From Bactrocera neohumeralis (taxonomy: Eukaryota; Arthropoda; Insecta; Diptera; Tephritidae), in the NCBI RefSeq assembly GCF_024586455.1, contig NW_026089624.1:4989341-5053340 (forward strand): a DNA stretch of 64,000 nucleotides, given 5' to 3'. Both the position numbers and the translations under genes were made by a program. Positions 44,390 through 55,413 of the stretch are shown piece after piece. The notes beneath the pieces were generated by a model, which had not been told where the DNA came from, ran no database searches, and saw only the letters and a program-made list of their open reading frames with translations. How positions within the stretch are numbered: the stretch's first letter is position 1; every line of letters starts with the position of its first letter.

Positions 44390-44560
44390 GGGATGCCAGA
44401 AAAGCAGCGCTATAATTACTTGACGAAATTAGTGTGAAATGAAACTGTGCGAACATATTTTTGCAAAATAAATGTTTATGTAAATTAATTAATGATTTTG
44501 CATTTTAGCATTTACATATATATGTATGTGTGAATGCATTTCCAAAGTGTTTAATTTAGT
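44390..44560. repeat. Interspersed repeat also present at 61980-62150
   Basis: 'ggcgggatgccagaaa', 'agtgtgaaatgaa', 'aaataaatg...atgtaaattaattaatgatttt' and 'aaagtgtttaat' occur in the same order and orientation at both places. At 61980 it lies upstream of a Jockey-type ORF1, so it may be a LINE leader. Non-coding. Confidence 0.65.
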
Positions 44561-45049
44561 GTTTTGTATAATTTATTAAATACCCAAGTTAATATTTTTC
44601 AGCAGTGGCCTCATTGGCAAATGTTATAAAAAATGCGAGTTTTGACAGCTCTCTCTCGAACCATAGAGTCTCGTACCAAGTTATCTATGCTTATTGTCAT
44701 TTTGCTACCGAGCAGACAACATTGTTGTTGTTAGATTTCGCACTTGCACCTTCGCGTATGTGGGTATGTGTGTAACGAAAGCAAATGACAGAAACATTTG
44801 TAATTATTCATTCTCTTACATATATGCTCTTTTCTGTAGAAGCGCTGCTTATATTAGCTTAATGTAAAAATTTAAGAACTTTAAACGCAAATATATCAAA
44901 AGTGGTTCAATGAATTTAAAATCTGTAAAATTTGTGCAAAGTTTCAGATCGCACACTTTAATTTGATGTATTATGTGTCTCTGTACGTTTTGTAGATCTA
45001 TGGAAATAAGCACCTTGTCTTAGAATAATATATAGATTATTGGGATGTT

Positions 45050-45875
45050 TTGTTGTATGCTTGGGGAGAAGGACTAGAGAAAGGAGAATTGAGTGAAGCA
45101 ATTGGGTTCGGATTTATTGTTTTTCGTTGCTGAGATGTTATTGGTCGTTGTTGTTGTAGGTAAAGCTATTTGAAGTATTATTGCTTTCTGTGGGATTGTT
45201 GTTTTGGGAAGGAATGTCATTGCTTTTTTGCGCAGGTAAGAGGTATTGGTATTCGGTTATACGTTGTGATAAGAATTCGTATAGCTCGTTATCACTGTTT
45301 GGAATTTGGGGAAAGAAGATGATGTTTGATGTTAGATTTTGTTGTTGATCGATAGTATGCTTTGATAATTTTTGGCTTACGGTTTGCGTTGTTTCCTTTA
45401 AATTGTGTTTTTGGTAGTTATTTGTAATTTGGTTATTGATAATAGATGCGAAAGAAGGACCACCAACAATTGGAGGAGTTTGATTTTTATATATGTATGT
45501 TAATCACTTCTTTCATTGTACATTTGTTTTCTACTTCCAATTTTAAAATTTCTTTAGATTGCAAAAATTTAGGACATGATCTGTCAAAAGCTGGATGGTT
45601 TCGCGCGCATTGTACGTGTGCATACGTCAGGGTTGGGGGGGTAGATTGCAGTGTTCGCACATTTTTAGGTGGTTGCAGCGTTTCGCGGTGTGATTTCATT
45701 TACCGCAGTGGTCAATGTGGTTGAGAAGTTGGTAGTTGTCAAAAGTAAGAAGACAGACTCCAGAGTGCTTCGGTTTCCCACCAAAGTTTCTGGAGAATTT
45801 GTATACTCATAGATTGAGGTTTTCATGAGATTTAGCATTTTTTTATATCTACAAGTATATCTATATATATATATA
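45050..45875 (-). pseudogene. I-clade LINE ORF1 (gag-like) C-terminal part
   Basis: The minus strand shows HCGK.NHTAKRC and CEHCN (zinc knuckles), then in another frame VQCARNHPAFDRSCPKF followed by SKEILKLEVENKCTMKEV, a combination typical of LINE ORF1 C-termini (I/R1-type). N/Q-rich low-complexity sequence follows to the Helitron H2 boundary. Frameshifts in the knuckle region and stops show decay. It is cut upstream by a mariner at 45876. Pairing with the ORF2 at 38.4-41.9 kb is inference from position and orientation. Confidence 0.6.
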
Positions 45876-46801
45876 TCGGGTGATTTTTTAAGAGCTTGAT
45901 AACTTTTTTTAAAAAAAAACGCATAAAATTTGCAAAATCTCATCGGTTCTTTATTTGAAACGTTAGATTGGTTCATGACATTTACTTTTTGAAGATAATT
46001 TCATTTAAATGTTGACCGCGGCTGCGTCTTAGGTGGTCCATTCGAAAGTCCAATTTTGGGCAACTTTTTCGAGCATTTCGGCCGGAATAGCCCGAATTTC
46101 TTCGGAAATGTTGTCTTCCAAAGCTGGAATAGTTGCTGGCTTATTTATGTAGACTTTAGACTTGACGTAGCCCCACAAAAATAGTCTAAAGGCGTTAAAT
46201 CGCATGATCTTGGTGGCCAACTTACGGGTCCATTTCTTTGAGATGAATTGTTCTCCGAAGTTTCCCTCAAAATGGCCATAGAATCGCGAGCTGTGTGGCA
46301 TGTAGCGCCATCTTGTTGAAACCACATGTCAACCAAAGTTCAGTTCTTCCATTTTTGGCAACAAAAATCTTCCATGTGGTCGAATAACACAACCCAATTG
46401 CTGCGAACGGCGACGAATCGACATTTCACGGTCTTCAGCCACACTCTCAGAAACAGACGCAATATTCTCTTCTGTACGCACTGTACGCATTCGTGTGGTT
46501 GGTTTAATGTCCAATAAAGTAAACTGAGTGCGAAACTTGGTCACAATCGCATTAATTGTTTGCTCACTTGGTCGATTATGTAGACCATAAATCGGACGTA
46601 AAGCGCGAAACACATTTCGAACCGAACACTGATTTTGGTAATAAAATTCAATGATTTGCAAGCGTTGCTCGTTAGTAAGTCTATTCATGATGAAATGTCA
46701 AAGCATACTGAGCATCTTTCTCTTTGACACCATGTCTGAAATCCCACGTGATCTGTCAAATACTAATGCATGAAAATCCTAACCTCAAAAAAATCACCCG
46801 A
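45876..46801 (-). mobile_element. Mariner-superfamily element, internal deletion derivative
   Basis: 926 bp, ends TCGGGTGATTTTTT(A/T), flanked by TA on both sides (45874-45875 and 46802-46803). Carries a shortened transposase on the minus strand. The TIRs are recognisable for about 18 bp. Confidence 0.9.
46029..46688 (-). pseudogene. Mariner-type transposase, catalytic centre partly deleted
   Basis: N-terminus MNRLTNEQRLQIIEFYYQNQ and the helix-turn-helix with RPSEQTINAIVTKF and RTEENIASVSESVAEDREMS. After RRRSQQLG the frame enters a short scrap and then FLLPKMEELN, the region before the second catalytic Asp; the part between (first Asp) is missing. Downstream frames give DMWFQQDGATCHTARDSM (second Asp), WPPRSCDLTPLDYF (third acidic) and AEMLEKVAQNWTFE. 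Two frameshifts (about 46330 and 46230). DD41D/rosa-like membership is a guess. Confidence 0.88.
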
Positions 46802-46803
46802 TA

Positions 46804-48340
46804 CATATATATGTTTTTCTGTATCTATCTTGTCTAAATTTGTTGAAATTGAAAATAATAACTTCGGGATTAGGCATTGGATAGAGCCTAGCAGTTTGCC
46901 TTATCTTCTATCTTCTTAAGTCCATGACCATTTCCAGTTGCAGACTCCCATCTTTATTTATTCTATTCAAAAAGAAAAATTATACTGGTTTATATGGGCT
47001 TTATTTATTAGTTTAATAACATTCTCTCTTAACAATGGTATGTTTGCATTTTTCTCTCTTTGTATTTATACTTTTTGGCCAATTCTTCGGAATTATTTTC
47101 ATTAGTGATTTGAAAAAAATTATTGATTTTTAATATATTGTTTGAATTTGTTTCATAATTTTTTTATTCGTAGAATTTTTTTTCATAGTTTTCATATTAA
47201 TTATAGATGAAGTTTGTTTTTAAAGTTTGCCAGTGTTATCTTTGGCGGACGCTGTAGAAGTTTTTTGTTCCAAATTATCTTCTATTATTTTATTGCCATA
47301 TATTTTTTTATATTATTATTCACATACATCATTTTGCTATTTGGAATATCGGTTGTGTCACCGATTTTAAATAGGAATTTAATTCCAATACAGATAGCTC
47401 ACTAAATTGTCAATTTCATAAATCCTGGCTGAGTATCAACCGATTGACATTTTGAAATATTTTACAACGGTTGAACCAAAAAGAATTCTTACATACGCCT
47501 TGTTTATTAAAGTTTTTGGATTTTTTTATAAATTTCGGCTCGTATATGGTATACAGGTATAAGCTGGTTGTCCCTTATCTATTATAATTCCAAAGGTTTG
47601 CCCTAAAAAAAGGTTATGATTAATATTTTTACTCTTTGTACTTTTGGACGAGGTTATGTACTTATTTGTGCACACTCAATTATTCTCTTTGGTATACTGG
47701 TTGGTTGATATATGGCCTTCCATTTATACCTGTTACTTCTATTTTGTAGTTGGCTTGTTTGCACGAAAACCGAATTGGTGCTTTGATATTACATTACTTA
47801 TTGCTTGCGTAGACTGATCTCCGTCCATTGGTTTTAGGTTATTAAGATACATTTGGTATAAATAGGTATTCATTTCAGGATGACTTAAATTATTTCGAAA
47901 ATTTAGAAATCCTCGATTAGTTCGATACAGGTTTCTTGAACCAGTTTCATGATAAGTTCTCAAAGTGTTTTCTTGATTTTTAATATTTAATTGTTTTGTG
48001 ATTTCAAAATTCGTTAAGTGCGCACATTAGGTTTGTTAGTTATATGGGGCCTAGGGCAAGTTTCATTTTAAGCACAAATATGTACCATTATTAAGAAAGA
48101 ACGCTGTCTTAATTTTATGCTGGTATTTTCGAAGCGAAAGCATTGGCTGTGCTGCCGAATAAACACATTCGCTTAATTTGTTTGTTATCGTACTAAAATA
48201 ATTGAGAAATGTCACACAAATTCATCCGAAATTGACATTTTTGACGTTTTTAAACTGAATATTGTTTATTTTGAAATTTTCGGTATTATTTTCAAATATT
48301 AAATAAAAATTTTTAACGACGTGGATTTATATTTTACAGA
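46804..48340. other. No recognised gene; weak minus-strand coding-like traces
   Basis: A 74-codon minus-strand frame (47739-47963) ends with KHQFGFRA, the Jockey RT block also seen at 51.1 and 53.95 kb, so part of this region is probably a Jockey scrap. Its upstream part (TYHETGSRNLYRTNRGFLNF) and following minus-strand stretches (FGIIIDKGQPAYTCIPYTSR near 47550-47590) look protein-like but I do not recognise them; an LTR-element protein is possible. The remainder is AT-rich with nothing seen. Confidence 0.4.
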
Positions 48341-48556
48341 TGATTATGCTAAAAGGACAACATCTAATTTCTTTAGACAGCGAAGGGATCAGGGATCGCG
48401 CCAATCCCATGGAACTTTCTTCAGTATTGTGAGTATAGTAAAAGCTTTTTATACGATTTTGAAATAACATTTCTGCAGTGTTAGATATCTTCCAAATGGC
48501 AACTCTAATTCACTGCTTGTTTACTTTAAGGGAAATATCCTCATTATTTAACATAT
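48341..48556 (+). other. Possible exons of an unrecognised gene
   Basis: After an acceptor-like TTTTACAG (to about 48340), ATG-initiated codons run MIMLKGQHLISLDSEGIRDR to 48428. A GTGAGTAT donor and TTTCTGCAG acceptor bound a 50-bp intron (48429-48478). Joining keeps the frame: VFVRYLPNGNSNSLLVYFKG before a TAA near 48554. No similarity to any TE family I know. It could be a host gene or its remnant. A good donor for the second exon is not seen. Confidence 0.3.
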
Positions 48557-48613
48557 CAGTTTGCTGATGACGTAATATGTATATAATTTCAATAAAGTTC
48601 CTAAAGATAAAGT

Positions 48614-49560
48614 TATTTTTTACCCTGAACAGGGTATATTAAGTTTTGTCACGAAGTACGTAACACCCAGAAGGAAGCGTCGGAGACCCTATAAAGTATA
48701 TATATAGTATATAAATGATCAGTATATTGAGCTGATTTAGTCATGTCCGTCTGCCTGTCTGTCCGACCGCCTGTTCGTACGTCCATCTGTATATATACGA
48801 ACTAGTCCCTCAGTTTTTAAGATATCGTTTTGAAATTTCGCAAACGTCATTTTCTCTTCAAGAAGCTGCTCATTTGTTCTGAATAAAGTTCTTGTATAGA
48901 AAACTTTTGCATTTGACAAGATATATTCACGAAATTTGGTATAGATTATTTTTTAAAGCAACAATGTAATCACCAAATAAATTGTTCAGATCGGCTATCT
49001 ATAGCGTATAGCTGCCATACAAACTGAACGATCAGAAAAAAGTTCTTGTATGGAAAACGTTTGCATTTGACGAGATATATTCACGAACTTTTGTGTAAAT
49101 TATTTTCTAAGGACACAATGTAATCTCCGAAGAAATTGTTCAGATCGGCTTACAGTAGCATATAGCTGCCATACAAACCGAAGGATCGGAATCAAGGGCT
49201 TGTATAGAAAAATTTAATTTTGACAAGATGTATTCACGAAATTTGATATAGATTATTTTCTAAGGCAACAATGTAATCTTCGAAGAAATGGTTCAGATCG
49301 GCTTACTATAGCATATAGCTGCCATACAAACCGTATGATTGGAATCAAGGGCTTGTATAGAAAACTTTCGCATTTGATGGGTATCTTCACGAAATTTGAC
49401 ATGGATTACTGCTTAAAGTAATAATATAATCTACGAAAAAACTGTTCAGATCGGATTACTATATCATATAGCTTCCATATAAACTGAACACATAGTTACT
49501 AAAAGATATGCACCTCTGAAGGGCATATTAGCTTCGGTGCAGCCGAACTAAACGTTTTTT
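48614..49560. repeat. Interspersed repeat with four 153-bp internal units
   Basis: Begins near TTTTTACCCTGAACAGGGTA and ends near GCCGAACTAAACGTTTTTT. GTTCAGATCGG starts the internal units at 48984, 49138, 49291 and 49444, a period of 153-154 bp, each with 'atagctgccatacaaac' and 'tattcacgaa'. A TGTCCGTCTGCCTGTCTGTC tract precedes them. No ORF. I remember this repeat type from dipteran genomes but cannot give a family name. Confidence 0.8.
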
Positions 49561-49700
49561 TTTTTGTTTTCTTTATAAATTGGTGAAATCTTCAAATCAT
49601 ATTATCGGAATTGTTAATAACTTTTCAAAAGGTAACATTGTTTTAGATTGTTATAATAGAAAATTGCAATAAGCAATTTTATTTTATTTCGTTTTTACAG

Positions 49701-50165
49701 TGCCCTTATTAATACAATATCTAAACAACAGCATATTCTGAAGAGACAAAGAGTTTCATTAGAAACGAATATAAAAATCCTAGACTGTCTAGGAAGTACC
49801 GATGGTTCAAGGATCTTTTGGCTTAAACGAAGCGACAATAAGAACAACTCAAAAAACGAGAGTTTCATTCGGCAATCAGTAATTTCTCGGTCAGCACTTA
49901 GTTCAAAACCAACTTCTTATAGTCGAAATTCTACTTTGGAGAAAGCTGAAAAACATATGTTATGGATTAAAGATTTACATGAAAAAACATCATATAGATA
50001 GATAGGAAGATTACTAATAAGAAAGCACTTAGAATATAAAACCGACTTCAGGAGTTTGAACCATCAGTATCCCATCATGGAACCAATAATATTGCTTCCA
50101 ATGCAAGTCATGAATGGCTGACAGGTTTTCTGAAAATGCTGGATTTTCACAATGTAAAAATTTAA
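49701..50165 (+). other. Possible further exon(s) of the unrecognised gene
   Basis: After the acceptor-like GTTTTTACAG (49691-49700) a frame is open for 99 codons (49702-49998): VSLETNIKILDCLGSTDGSR and KAEKHMLWIKDLHEKTSYR are typical parts, with balanced, non-repetitive composition. After TAG (49999-50001), a second frame gives NRLQEFEPSVSHHGTNNIAS and HEWLTGFLKMLDFHNVK (about 50045-50165) with one stop. No family recognised. The 153-bp repeat element would lie in its intron. Confidence 0.3.
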
Positions 50166-50339
50166 ATAGAATTGGCATCAGCAGACGAAATTAGGTTAGG
50201 GTTTAGGTCATTTCGTAGTTTAGCTAAATATGTATTTCATTCTGCTGTCCTCTGTCTCCTTCTTTACCATAGGAATATCAAGAAGTTTATGAATGTTTTC
50301 ATTATGCACGTATCATGGTGCAGCCGTGATTGTTCTAAG

Positions 50340-52552
50340 CATTTTAGATTGGAACCTTTGCATTATACAGGATTTTTTTGTTTAGGCTACGTTTAGAATT
50401 TTTGTTGAAAAGCCACTTTAAATTTGCGTCTCTAATCTTCATGTAAGTTATTTTACTCGCTATATGTTTTCGCCTTGTCAGCCTTCGATCCAAGTGAATC
50501 CCAAGATAAGTTACTTCATTCGCTTGTGGTACTAGAACATTAGGGCAATTCACAATCTGATGCAAATGGTCTTGCGTATTTGCAATTGCAAATTCGCTGT
50601 ACATTTTGTTAGTGTTACACTAACACTACACTAATTTGCACCAGATTGTGAATTGCCCTATTGTTTATTTGAACTGTCCGACACGTTTGTGATCTTAGCG
50701 AGAATGTAACATGCTTGCATTTTTGCTCATTACTATTTATACGCTAGTTGGCTAGCCATTCTTCGACAAAGTAAAGTGCTGCTCTAATACTCTTGATGCT
50801 ATGATGAGGCATTTAATACGGCTTACTAGAACTGTGTCATCCACGAAAGTGGATGTCAATACGTCAATAGGTGTTGGAATATCTGCTGTATATATTATGT
50901 ACAGAGTTGGGCCTTGCACACTACGCTGTTACTTAAATACGACTCCAAAGTTTTATGCTAAAACTGTTTTGATTTTCCATAAAAGGCCTTCATGCCAGAC
51001 CTTATCGAACGCTTGAGCTACATCTAGAAAAATAGCTGAAGAGTACTCTCTGTGCTCGAATGCTTTGCTGATTTCGTTGATAATTCTATTTATTTGCTCT
51101 ACAGTGCCATGTTTAGCACGAAAACCGAATTGGTGCTTTGTTATTATATTATTTTCGTGGAGGAAAGGAATCATCTTTGATAGTAACACTTTTTCAAATA
51201 TTTTAGAAATACAGGGTAAGAAACTTATTGGTTTGTAGGAAGACAGCTGTGTTAAGTCTTTCCCAGTTTTACCTATCGGCGACTTTTTCCTCCACGAAGT
51301 TGGATAGTATTCGAAACAAAGAATAGTATTAAAGTACAAGGAGAGCACCGTTAAAGCAATATTTGGTAACTCAATTAGCATTTTCGGAGTAATATTATCG
51401 TGTCCTGATACCTTTTGCGGATTTAGGTCTTTTATGATTCTACTAACTTCAGAAGTAGAACTCCTAATAGACACAAGCGACTCGTTAGCGGTATTGGGCA
51501 AAGTTGTTCCTTGGATAATTAGGTTAAAAGACATTTTTTAGGTGATTTGCAAAGCAACTTGCCTTTTCCTCATCACTACGTGCCCAGTTACATTTAACTG
51601 TCTTACAGGCATTTTGGAATCCACTAATGGCTTAAAAGACTTTTGGGCTTTCCAATGAGAATTTTCCTTGCTAGAATTTGGACAAAGTTTCTATGTATAA
51701 TTTTCAGGGTTGTGTTCTTCCTCGCGTTTAAGCGCCCTTTTAACTTAAGTACAGCAGATTTCAGTTGAAACAGAGTTGAAGGGGAGCGACTTCACTGCGA
51801 TTCACGTCTTGCTCGCCTTTTCTCATTTACAAGTTTTTCTATTTCATTATTGGTGATCTTTCTAAAACCACCTCGTTTATTGTTTCTTTTTGGTGTTGCA
51901 GTATTAGTTATTACATCATTAAATTCTCTTATACTTTCATCAATGTCTCTCCCTGTATTTATTTTGCAATTAATATGGATGTGGCTGCTGATATATTTTT
52001 TATACTTCAACCAGTTAGTTTTTCGTATAACATTATTAGTACAGGAGAAAGATCAGATGATAAGTCTGTACATGTATCAGCTGTCATAAGCGATCTATCT
52101 ATTATTTTGACTACAGCAAAATCTATTAAGTCTGGTATTTTCTGTTCCAGCACTGAGCCAGTATGTCGGCTTACCAGGAGATATTATATCCAGGTTATTA
52201 TGCTTATTCATAATTGTGTAGTACAGCTTGCGTCATTTCGGATTAATAAGATGTAGCCCCATTATGTGTGTTTTGCGTTGCAATCTTCACCTGCTAGAAA
52301 TCTTTGATCTAGCGTTCCAAAAAAGTTTTTAAATTCGCTATCTGTAAATTTAAAACCAGGTGGACAGTATAGTATACAGCCGTAAGGTTTATGACACAAG
52401 CCCGATGTTTTAGGGATATTGTTGTAGCTTGCAACTGTGCTGTAACATGAGGTCCTAGAGCATAGTAACTTAACTAATTTCTAAAACACACCGTGGCACC
52501 ATGCTCTTCTCCGTCTGGATGATTGGTAACATAGAGTCTAAATCCCGGTATA
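50340..52552 (-). pseudogene. Jockey-clade LINE ORF2 (endonuclease to RT), decayed
   Basis: Minus strand, from 52552: endonuclease scraps (HPDGEEHGATV, CPPGFKFTDSEF, GEDCNAKHT.WG from the GDFNAKH block, PDLIDFAVVK, SSDLSPVL). A linker with RRARRESQ (51792-52010). RT in an open 193-codon frame (50953-51534): KVSGHDNITPKMLIELPN, LSSYKPISFLPCISKIFEKV, HQFGFRAKHGTVEQINRI, AIFLDVAQAFDKVWHEGLLW. An FVDD version of the FADD box lies near 50850. The thumb, with VTYLGIHLDRRLTRRKHI, is at 50344-50604. The usual catalytic Asp to Val change and multiple frameshifts show it is dead. Confidence 0.85.
50541..50660. repeat. Inverted repeat with palindromic loop
   Basis: Arms TAGGGCAATTCACAATCTGA (50541 on) and its reverse complement ending at 50660 match over about 25 of 26 bases, with a 68-base spacer. 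The spacer holds TTTGCAATTGCAAA (14-bp perfect palindrome, about 50579-50592) and GTGTTACACTAACAC. It is inside the Jockey RT thumb region. Confidence 0.75.
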
Positions 52553-52689
52553 TACATATGTATATATTTTTTTCAATATTTCTTTATTTATTGTATCTGC
52601 TTGGTACAGCCTAACAATAAGTATTCAAATCTTAAATTTATTAAAAATAAAGAATGTGGTAGAACGTTGATCTCTAGTAGACTGGTAGA

Positions 52690-52880
52690 TCACGTTTTTT
52701 TAAACGAGTTTGATTGGAGGAATTTGCCAAGGCATTAGCCGATGGGTATGGATGTTTAGAGAAATGTACTATGGTGCACCCGTGATTTTTCTAAGCATTT
52801 TAGATTGGAACCTTTATATTATATCAATGTTGGTTGCCCAGGTCGTACCCCACATACACATCGGTGTTGCGTCAAGCGAC
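52690..52880 (-). pseudogene. Jockey-clade RT C-terminal scrap
   Basis: Minus strand reads VWGTTWATNIDI-like followed by a QRF.SKMLRKI.GAP-like segment, the region just after the Jockey RT thumb. 'atggtgca(c/g)ccgtgatt' and 'ctaagcattttagattggaacctt' are shared with 50310-50360. A third Jockey piece. Confidence 0.6.
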
Positions 52881-53385
52881 AAGATATATATGTATATTTA
52901 AACCTGAAATTAAAAATAAGAAAAATGAATTATAAAAAATTATAAAATATTGAATTATTTAAATTATTGTATACTTACCTTAATTATGCATTCATACTAC
53001 TAATCTACTACTTACCTTAATACTTACCATAATCTATTACAATATTGAACGAAAAGTTGAAGATGATTATATTTACCCCTTTTTTAAACATATGAACATT
53101 ACCACTAGTTTAAGCCGTTAGTTTAAGATTTAGGCTAAGCAACTAAATGAACTTAAATAAAGAAGCAATTGTAATTGAACGATCGAATCGAACGCACGCC
53201 TTTTTTGTTACCGGAACAAATTTAGGAATCTTTCGCGACAGGTAATTGGAGTGAGTTAAATTGCGCATCCCTAACTATTACATTTTATCGTGTCTCAAAA
53301 ACGCCTGAGAATTTTTCAATCGGTTTTAAGATTGCATTGTACGACAGGACTTTGTTGTCGAGGCTAAGAGTTTTTTTAAAAGCCA
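52881..53385. other. No gene seen
   Basis: AT-rich; TACTTACCTTAA-like words recur near 52973-53030. No recognisable coding or terminal-repeat signal. Confidence 0.4.
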
Positions 53386-54210
53386 ATTAAAAGTTGCTGC
53401 CCTTAACTTCATGTAAGTTACATGTACATATTTTTCCGCCACGTGAGCCTTCGATCCAGGTAAATCACAAGATAAGTTACTTCATTCGCTTGGGGTACTA
53501 GAACATTGTTGATTTTAACTGTCCGACACGTTTCTGGTCTTAGCGAGAATGTAACATGCTTGCATGTTTGCTCATTAAAGTTATGTGCTGTTCTAATACT
53601 CTTGATGCTCTGATGGGGCATTTGTTACGGCTTACTAGAGCCGTGTCATCCGCGAAAGTGGATGTCAATACGTTAGTAACTGTTGAAATATCTGCTGTAT
53701 ATATTATATACAGAGTTGGGCCTTGCACGCTACGCTGAGGTACACCAGCCCTTATTATTCATTGCTGCTACTTTAACTATACAAAGCTTTATACAATTCG
53801 TAAGGTAAAACGTTTTTTTAATTTTCCATAAAAGGCCTTGGTGCCAGACCTTATCGCACGCCTGAGCTACGTCTAGAAAAATAGCTGAGCTCTCTGTGCT
53901 CGAATACTTTCCTGATTTCGTTCGTACTTCTATTTACTTGCTCTACAGTGCCATGTTTAGCACGAAAACCGAATTGGTGCGTTGGTATTACATTATTTTC
54001 GTTGAGGAAAGGAATCATCCTTGATAGTAACACTTTTTCAAATATTTTAAAAATACAGGGTATTACGGTATATTGAAATTGTTTTTATTTGTTAGATAAG
54101 TTTCTGATATAAACATTACATTTAAATTTTTTTCAGACAGAAATCTCTAATCTCTAATTTATGTTGGTTAACACTGTTAGCATTCCACATACAGATATTT
54201 ACTACGCTCA
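53386..54210 (-). pseudogene. Jockey-clade LINE ORF2, large internal deletion
   Basis: The first residues of ORF2 are at 54210-54135 (VVNICMWNANSVNQHKLEIR, the endonuclease start). They are followed within about 75 bp by RT from the middle: a SKMIPFL.EN-like block, HQFGFRAKHGTVEQVNR (53851-54033), STFADDTALVSR with an intact FADD box (53540-53728) and VTYLVIYLDRRLTWRKN (53418-53480). So most of the endonuclease and early RT is deleted. Same family as 50.3-52.6 kb. Confidence 0.82.
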
Positions 54211-55413
54211 TTTCTTACGTAAAACATTTCGCAGCATTTGATTTTTTGATTTTATTAAATCTTGGATCATGTTTTGCATGGTAGACATAAATTGTGTCGT
54301 ACACTGTGTGAGATTTAATATCTGAGTTTCAATGCCTCCGTTTGGAGGATTTTGCGGCAGTTACAATTGTACAGTGTTGCCTTACATTACATTTGCATAG
54401 CTTCCTTGATAGTATTATTCTTAAAAGTAAAGGATTTGAATTTTTATCTGAAGTTACTATAATTTTATTGCAGTGTGTTTGTAACATTTGGTTATGACGT
54501 GCTTGAATGTCGTGTGACTACTTCGATTTCAAATCTTTATATACAGGACAACCCCTGTAGTTAGCAGTATGATTTCGTCTACAATTGCTGCATTTTTTAT
54601 TTAAATCCTCTTTCTTAACGGTGCATTTGGAACTGGGATGTAAATCACCACATACCACATAACATTGCGTAGAGTTCAATATGATTTGGTATGCTCATAT
54701 TCTTGGCAGTTAGTACATTGTACCGGGCCGTTTCTTTTATGTGGTTATTCAACAGTTACTCTACGATGCAACAAACATTTCAGATTATGTATAGGATGTG
54801 TTTCATTTTTAAGTTTATTAGAGTTCGGCAACAATTCAATTTTAAACATTGGCTGTGGTACTTTGTTTCTATTATGTACATATATTTAATACCAAAACCG
54901 CATTCCCCCAATGCTTCTTCACTAGAGTCTACGGCGGACTCTATAACCATAATTACAACAACTAGACCCTTAGAGTTCTTCAGTTGATACGATTAATAGT
55001 TCTTGTTTTTATTTGACAAAAATTTAACTATTTCCATGAAACTTTTTTCAGTGTAGGACTGAATTTTTGTTTCATCTATATTGCTTTTTTTCAAATGCAC
55101 TATATGAAAATTGTTAGCACCTACAATTTCACTTAATTTAGCAACAATACCTAGTATTACTGCTACGCTCGCGCAAATATATTGGAGGTGGTTTGGCATT
55201 AACGATTGTGGTGGTACCCTTCGCATCGTCGTCTGAACTCTTGCTTAGTAAGGCGAATCTGTTGCCTTTTAGAATTTCCGTTTTATTTATACATTATTTG
55301 GTCTGCCGACTTGAATTTTTTTAGGATAGACCGCTTACTTTGAAGAACTTAATTTCTTTTTTATATTAACATAGAGCTCAATGCCAGTTTGCAAAGACTG
55401 GCCTTTTTCTAAT
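54211..55413 (-). pseudogene. Jockey-clade LINE ORF1 (gag-like)
   Basis: Minus strand: NIDETKIQSYTEKSFMEIVK (54993-55226) from the ORF1 core, and a cluster of CCHC knuckles in 54560-54760 (CTNCQEYEHTKSYCTL, CGDLHPSSKC, KKCSNCRRNHTANYRGCP) with frame changes. These bind element RNA. The 5' part is cut at 55413 by a BEL LTR. The homologous piece at 61239-61809 extends further upstream. Confidence 0.8.

Larger units (their letters stand above)
41914..45036 (-). mobile_element. Helitron H2, deletion derivative inside an I-clade LINE
   Basis: On the minus strand the 5' end is TCTATATATTATTC at 45036, preceded by A; the 3' end is a perfect palindrome CCCCCGATTATCGGGGG (41924-41940) followed by TTATTA and CTAG at 41917-41914, with T next. 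Thus A|TC...CTAG|T, as for H1. It carries only the N-terminal and C-terminal parts of RepHel. Sequence on both sides reads as one I-clade LINE, split between ORF1 and ORF2. A long non-coding part (43842-45036) has microsatellite-like and short repeated stretches. Confidence 0.8.

Noticed and set aside
43887..44423. Frames in both strands with Met-Tyr-Val-Tyr repeats
   Set aside because: Encoded by microsatellite-like ATGTATGT sequence.
48984..49500. CRISPR-like array
   Set aside because: The 153-bp units are repeats without unique spacers, in a eukaryotic setting.
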